A stretch of DNA of 16,199 nucleotides. It comes from Clostridiales bacterium. GTDB lineage: Bacteria > Bacillota > Clostridia > Oscillospirales > Oscillospiraceae. The position numbers and the translations under genes are program-made. Positions 14,320 to 16,199 of this stretch are shown here, piece by piece. Under the pieces are notes generated by a model. It ran no database searches. It was not told the DNA's origin and saw nothing but the letters and a program-made list of their open reading frames with translations. The stretch lies in contig JAHZEF010000017.1 of NCBI GenBank assembly GCA_019422005.1, positions 6,314 through 22,512 on the forward strand, written 5' to 3'. The first letter of the stretch is position 1, and the number at the start of each line of letters is the position of its first letter.

Positions 14320-15759
14320 TTATTTATCATGGGCGGAACGGGAGAAGATCATGAACATGGGGAAAATCTCCAGCCGTCCGATCAGCATGACAAGAGATAA
14401 CAGCAGCATGGCCCAGTCGGAATAGAATCCGAAATTGGCCATGGGGCCAACCAGGTCCAGGCCGGGGCCGATGTTGTTGATACAGGACAATACGGCGGTC
14501 AGATTGGTGCTGAGGTTATAGCCGTCCAGGGAGAGCAGCAGGGTGGAGAGGCAGACGAGCATCAGATAGGCCGCGGCGTAGGTGCGTGTGGAGTTCAGCG
14601 TGGCTTTGTCCACAAATTTGTGCTCCAGGCGGACGGACTGGACGGATTTGGGATTGATAATGTACCGGATTTCTGCAAAAAAGGATTTCACCAGGATAAT
14701 GACGCGGGAAACCTTCAGACCGCCGCCGGTGGAACCGGCACAGGCACCGATCACCATCAGCAGCACCAGGGTATGCCGGGAAAACTCCGGCCACAGGTTG
14801 AAATCCACCGTTGCGAAGCCGGTGGTGGTGATGATGCTGGAGACCTGAAAAAAAGCCTGACGCAGGGAAACGCCCAGACTGGCCAGGGAGGAAGCGATGT
14901 TGATGGTGATGGCCGCAGTGGCAAGGGCGATGATGCCGAGGAAGCAGCGGACTTCTTCCGAACGAAGCGCGTCCCGGATCCGGCGGAGCAGAATCAGATA
15001 ATAAACGTTGAAATTGATGCCGAACAGAATCATAAAGATCCCCAGCACAATCTCCACGTAAGCGCTGCCGTAGCCGCCGATTCCGGCGGAGGACAGGGCA
15101 AAGCCGCCGGTCCCCGCAGTGCCGAAGGACAGGCACATGCTGTCAAACAGGCTGAGGCCGCCGCAGAGCAGCAGGACAATCAGGAGGACAGTCATGGTGG
15201 TATAGATGCCGTAGAGAATGGTGGAGGTGCGCTTCATCCGGGGGACCAGCTTGCCGGCGATGGGCCCCGGCACCTCGGCGCGGATCAGATGCATGGAGTT
15301 GTCGTTTTTCATGGGAATGATCATCAGGACAAACACCAGGACGCCCATGCCGCCGATCCAGTGTGTGAAGCTTCGCCAGAACAGCACGCCGTGCGGCAGC
15401 CGCTCCGGCAGGGCCAGGACGGAGGCGCCGGTGGTGGTGAAGCCGGAGACGATTTCAAAAAGCGCGCTCCAGTAAGAGCGGAACTGCCCGGTAAGAAACA
15501 GGGGGACCGCGCCGATCAGAGAAATCACGATCCAGCCATAGGCAACGATACAGTAGCCGTCCCGGCTGGTCATCCGGGCGTCTGTGGGCTGGATGCGGCT
15601 CAGCGCCGCACCCAGCAGCGCGGCCGGAACCATGGTCCAGAGAAAGTACCGGGCGTCCCCCTCGCCGTAGAGCAGGGAAACGATCAGCGACGGGATCATC
15701 AGGCAGGCCTCCGTCAGTATGACCTTTCCGAGGACGTTGAGGACTCTGCGCTTGTTCAT
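14320..15759 (-). CDS. trkH: Potassium uptake channel subunit TrkH
   Basis: A 479-residue integral membrane protein that carries K+ with TrkA as cytoplasmic gate. Four selectivity-filter repeats are visible in order: SGFTTTGASVL, SFGTAGTGGFALSSAG, SSIITTTGFATVDFN and NNIGPGLDLVGPMANF, each following a hydrophobic segment. Other landmarks are THWIGGMGVLVF and ACAGSTGGGLKVSR. The start at ATG 15759 (MNKRRVLNVLGKVILTEACL) overlaps the trkA stop by four bases. The frame is open further upstream, but that part is antisense-like sequence across trkA. The gene converges on the eut operon and is functionally unrelated to it. Confidence 0.96.
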   Translation of the reverse strand: MNKRRVLNVLGKVILTEACLMIPSLIVSLLYGEGDARYFLWTMVPAALLGAALSRIQPTDARMTSRDGYCIVAYGWIVISLIGAVPLFLTGQFRSYWSALFEIVSGFTTTGASVLALPERLPHGVLFWRSFTHWIGGMGVLVFVLMIIPMKNDNSMHLIRAEVPGPIAGKLVPRMKRTSTILYGIYTTMTVLLIVLLLCGGLSLFDSMCLSFGTAGTGGFALSSAGIGGYGSAYVEIVLGIFMILFGINFNVYYLILLRRIRDALRSEEVRCFLGIIALATAAITINIASSLASLGVSLRQAFFQVSSIITTTGFATVDFNLWPEFSRHTLVLLMVIGACAGSTGGGLKVSRVIILVKSFFAEIRYIINPKSVQSVRLEHKFVDKATLNSTRTYAAAYLMLVCLSTLLLSLDGYNLSTNLTAVLSCINNIGPGLDLVGPMANFGFYSDWAMLLLSLVMLIGRLEIFPMFMIFSRSAHDK

Positions 15760-16199
15760 GTCTGCTTCCCTGCCTCTCCGGATAGATCGAAGATATCCTC
15801 CAGACGGACAATCTGTTTGTGTGTGGTGACAACCAGAATGCTGTCGCCGGGACGGATCTCGTCGTCGCCCCGCGGAATCACGGTTTTTGCGCCGCGCATG
15901 ATGCAGGCCAGCAGCGTGTCGGGCCGCATCCGCCATTCCCGGATGGGCTGGCCCAGATGTGAGGAAGCGTCCGTGATCCGGAATTCCAGGATCTCAATCC
16001 TGCCGTCCATCAGGCGGTAAAGGGATTCCACCGCATCATGGCCCTCGGCGTTCATCAGGGAGCGGGCGTAGCCGAGGATCAGGTCCACGGCGGTGTCTTC
16101 CTGGGAGACCGTTGTGATCCGGTCGCTCTGCTGCAGCACTTTCAGCTTGGAATTGGTGCTCAGCCGTGAAATGACTTTGCCGATCTGCAGGGAACCGGC
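15756..16199 (-). CDS. trkA: Potassium uptake regulatory protein TrkA, C-terminal part (cut by window edge)
   Basis: The last 147 codons of a cytoplasmic RCK-type protein that binds NAD(H) and gates TrkH. The frame is open from the window edge (AGSLQIGKVISRLSTN) to the stop at 15756, so the real start lies beyond 16199. Residues visible here make up the end of one RCK unit and a complete RCK-C ligand domain: IEILEFRITDASSHLGQPIR, LLACIMRGAKTVIPRGDDEI, RPGDSILVVTT and IVRLEDIF. The stop overlaps the trkH ATG, so both are coupled in one operon transcribed towards 14258. Confidence 0.9.
   Translation of the reverse strand, partial: AGSLQIGKVISRLSTNSKLKVLQQSDRITTVSQEDTAVDLILGYARSLMNAEGHDAVESLYRLMDGRIEILEFRITDASSHLGQPIREWRMRPDTLLACIMRGAKTVIPRGDDEIRPGDSILVVTTHKQIVRLEDIFDLSGEAGKQT

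Noticed and set aside
13986..14330. Possible 114-residue minus-strand protein starting within trkH
   Set aside because: It runs through the 21-bp terminator and overlaps the trkH end; no recognisable domain.
1..16199. CRISPR arrays, tRNA or rRNA genes
   Set aside because: No regularly spaced direct repeats, tRNA cloverleaf or rRNA-like sequence was noticed on reading either strand.

Overview
The window is a GC-rich stretch of a low-oxygen Gram-positive (Firmicutes, Clostridia; probably an Oscillospiraceae-like gut bacterium). This is inferred from strong AGGAGG-type ribosome sites, the clostridial style of the eut genes, a clostridial-type IS3 remnant and a CFI-box zinc-ribbon gene. No rRNA or other taxonomic marker is present, so the assignment stays tentative.

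Layout. Positions 62-958 hold a LysR-type regulator. They are followed by a rho-independent terminator and a scar containing the 5' end of an IS3-family orfA (minus strand) with a long hairpin over its ribosome site. A zinc-ribbon/CFI-box protein lies on the minus strand (1551-2519) and has a good minus-strand promoter. From 2712 to 13447 runs a tightly packed, plus-strand ethanolamine utilization (eut) operon of 13 genes: eutG, eutA, eutB, eutC, eutL, eutE, eutM, eutT, pduL, an eut-associated hypothetical, eutN, eutH and eutQ. It ends in a strong terminator at 13454-13489. A stretch of about 770 bases without a convincing gene follows. Then come a 21-bp inverted-repeat terminator and, on the minus strand, trkH and the 3' part of trkA (potassium uptake), which runs off the window.

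How the operon works. EutH imports ethanolamine. EutBC (adenosylcobalamin-dependent ammonia lyase, reactivated by EutA, with cofactor made by EutT) yields acetaldehyde and ammonia inside a bacterial microcompartment built of EutM, EutL and EutN. EutE turns acetaldehyde into acetyl-CoA. PduL makes acetyl phosphate and frees CoA, EutG makes ethanol and regenerates NAD+, and EutQ is a cupin with a proposed acetate-kinase role. The locus lacks eutV/eutW, eutS, eutK, eutJ, eutP and ackA within the window, and I see no cobalamin riboswitch.

Most interesting signals: related amphipathic helices that look like microcompartment-targeting peptides sit at the N-termini of EutC, EutQ and the eut-associated protein and at the C-terminus of EutE. 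EutT has no cysteine metal motif. The eut-associated protein is short. The control system is unexplained. I do not see an entirely new system; the window is a recognisable eut microcompartment locus with unusual details.
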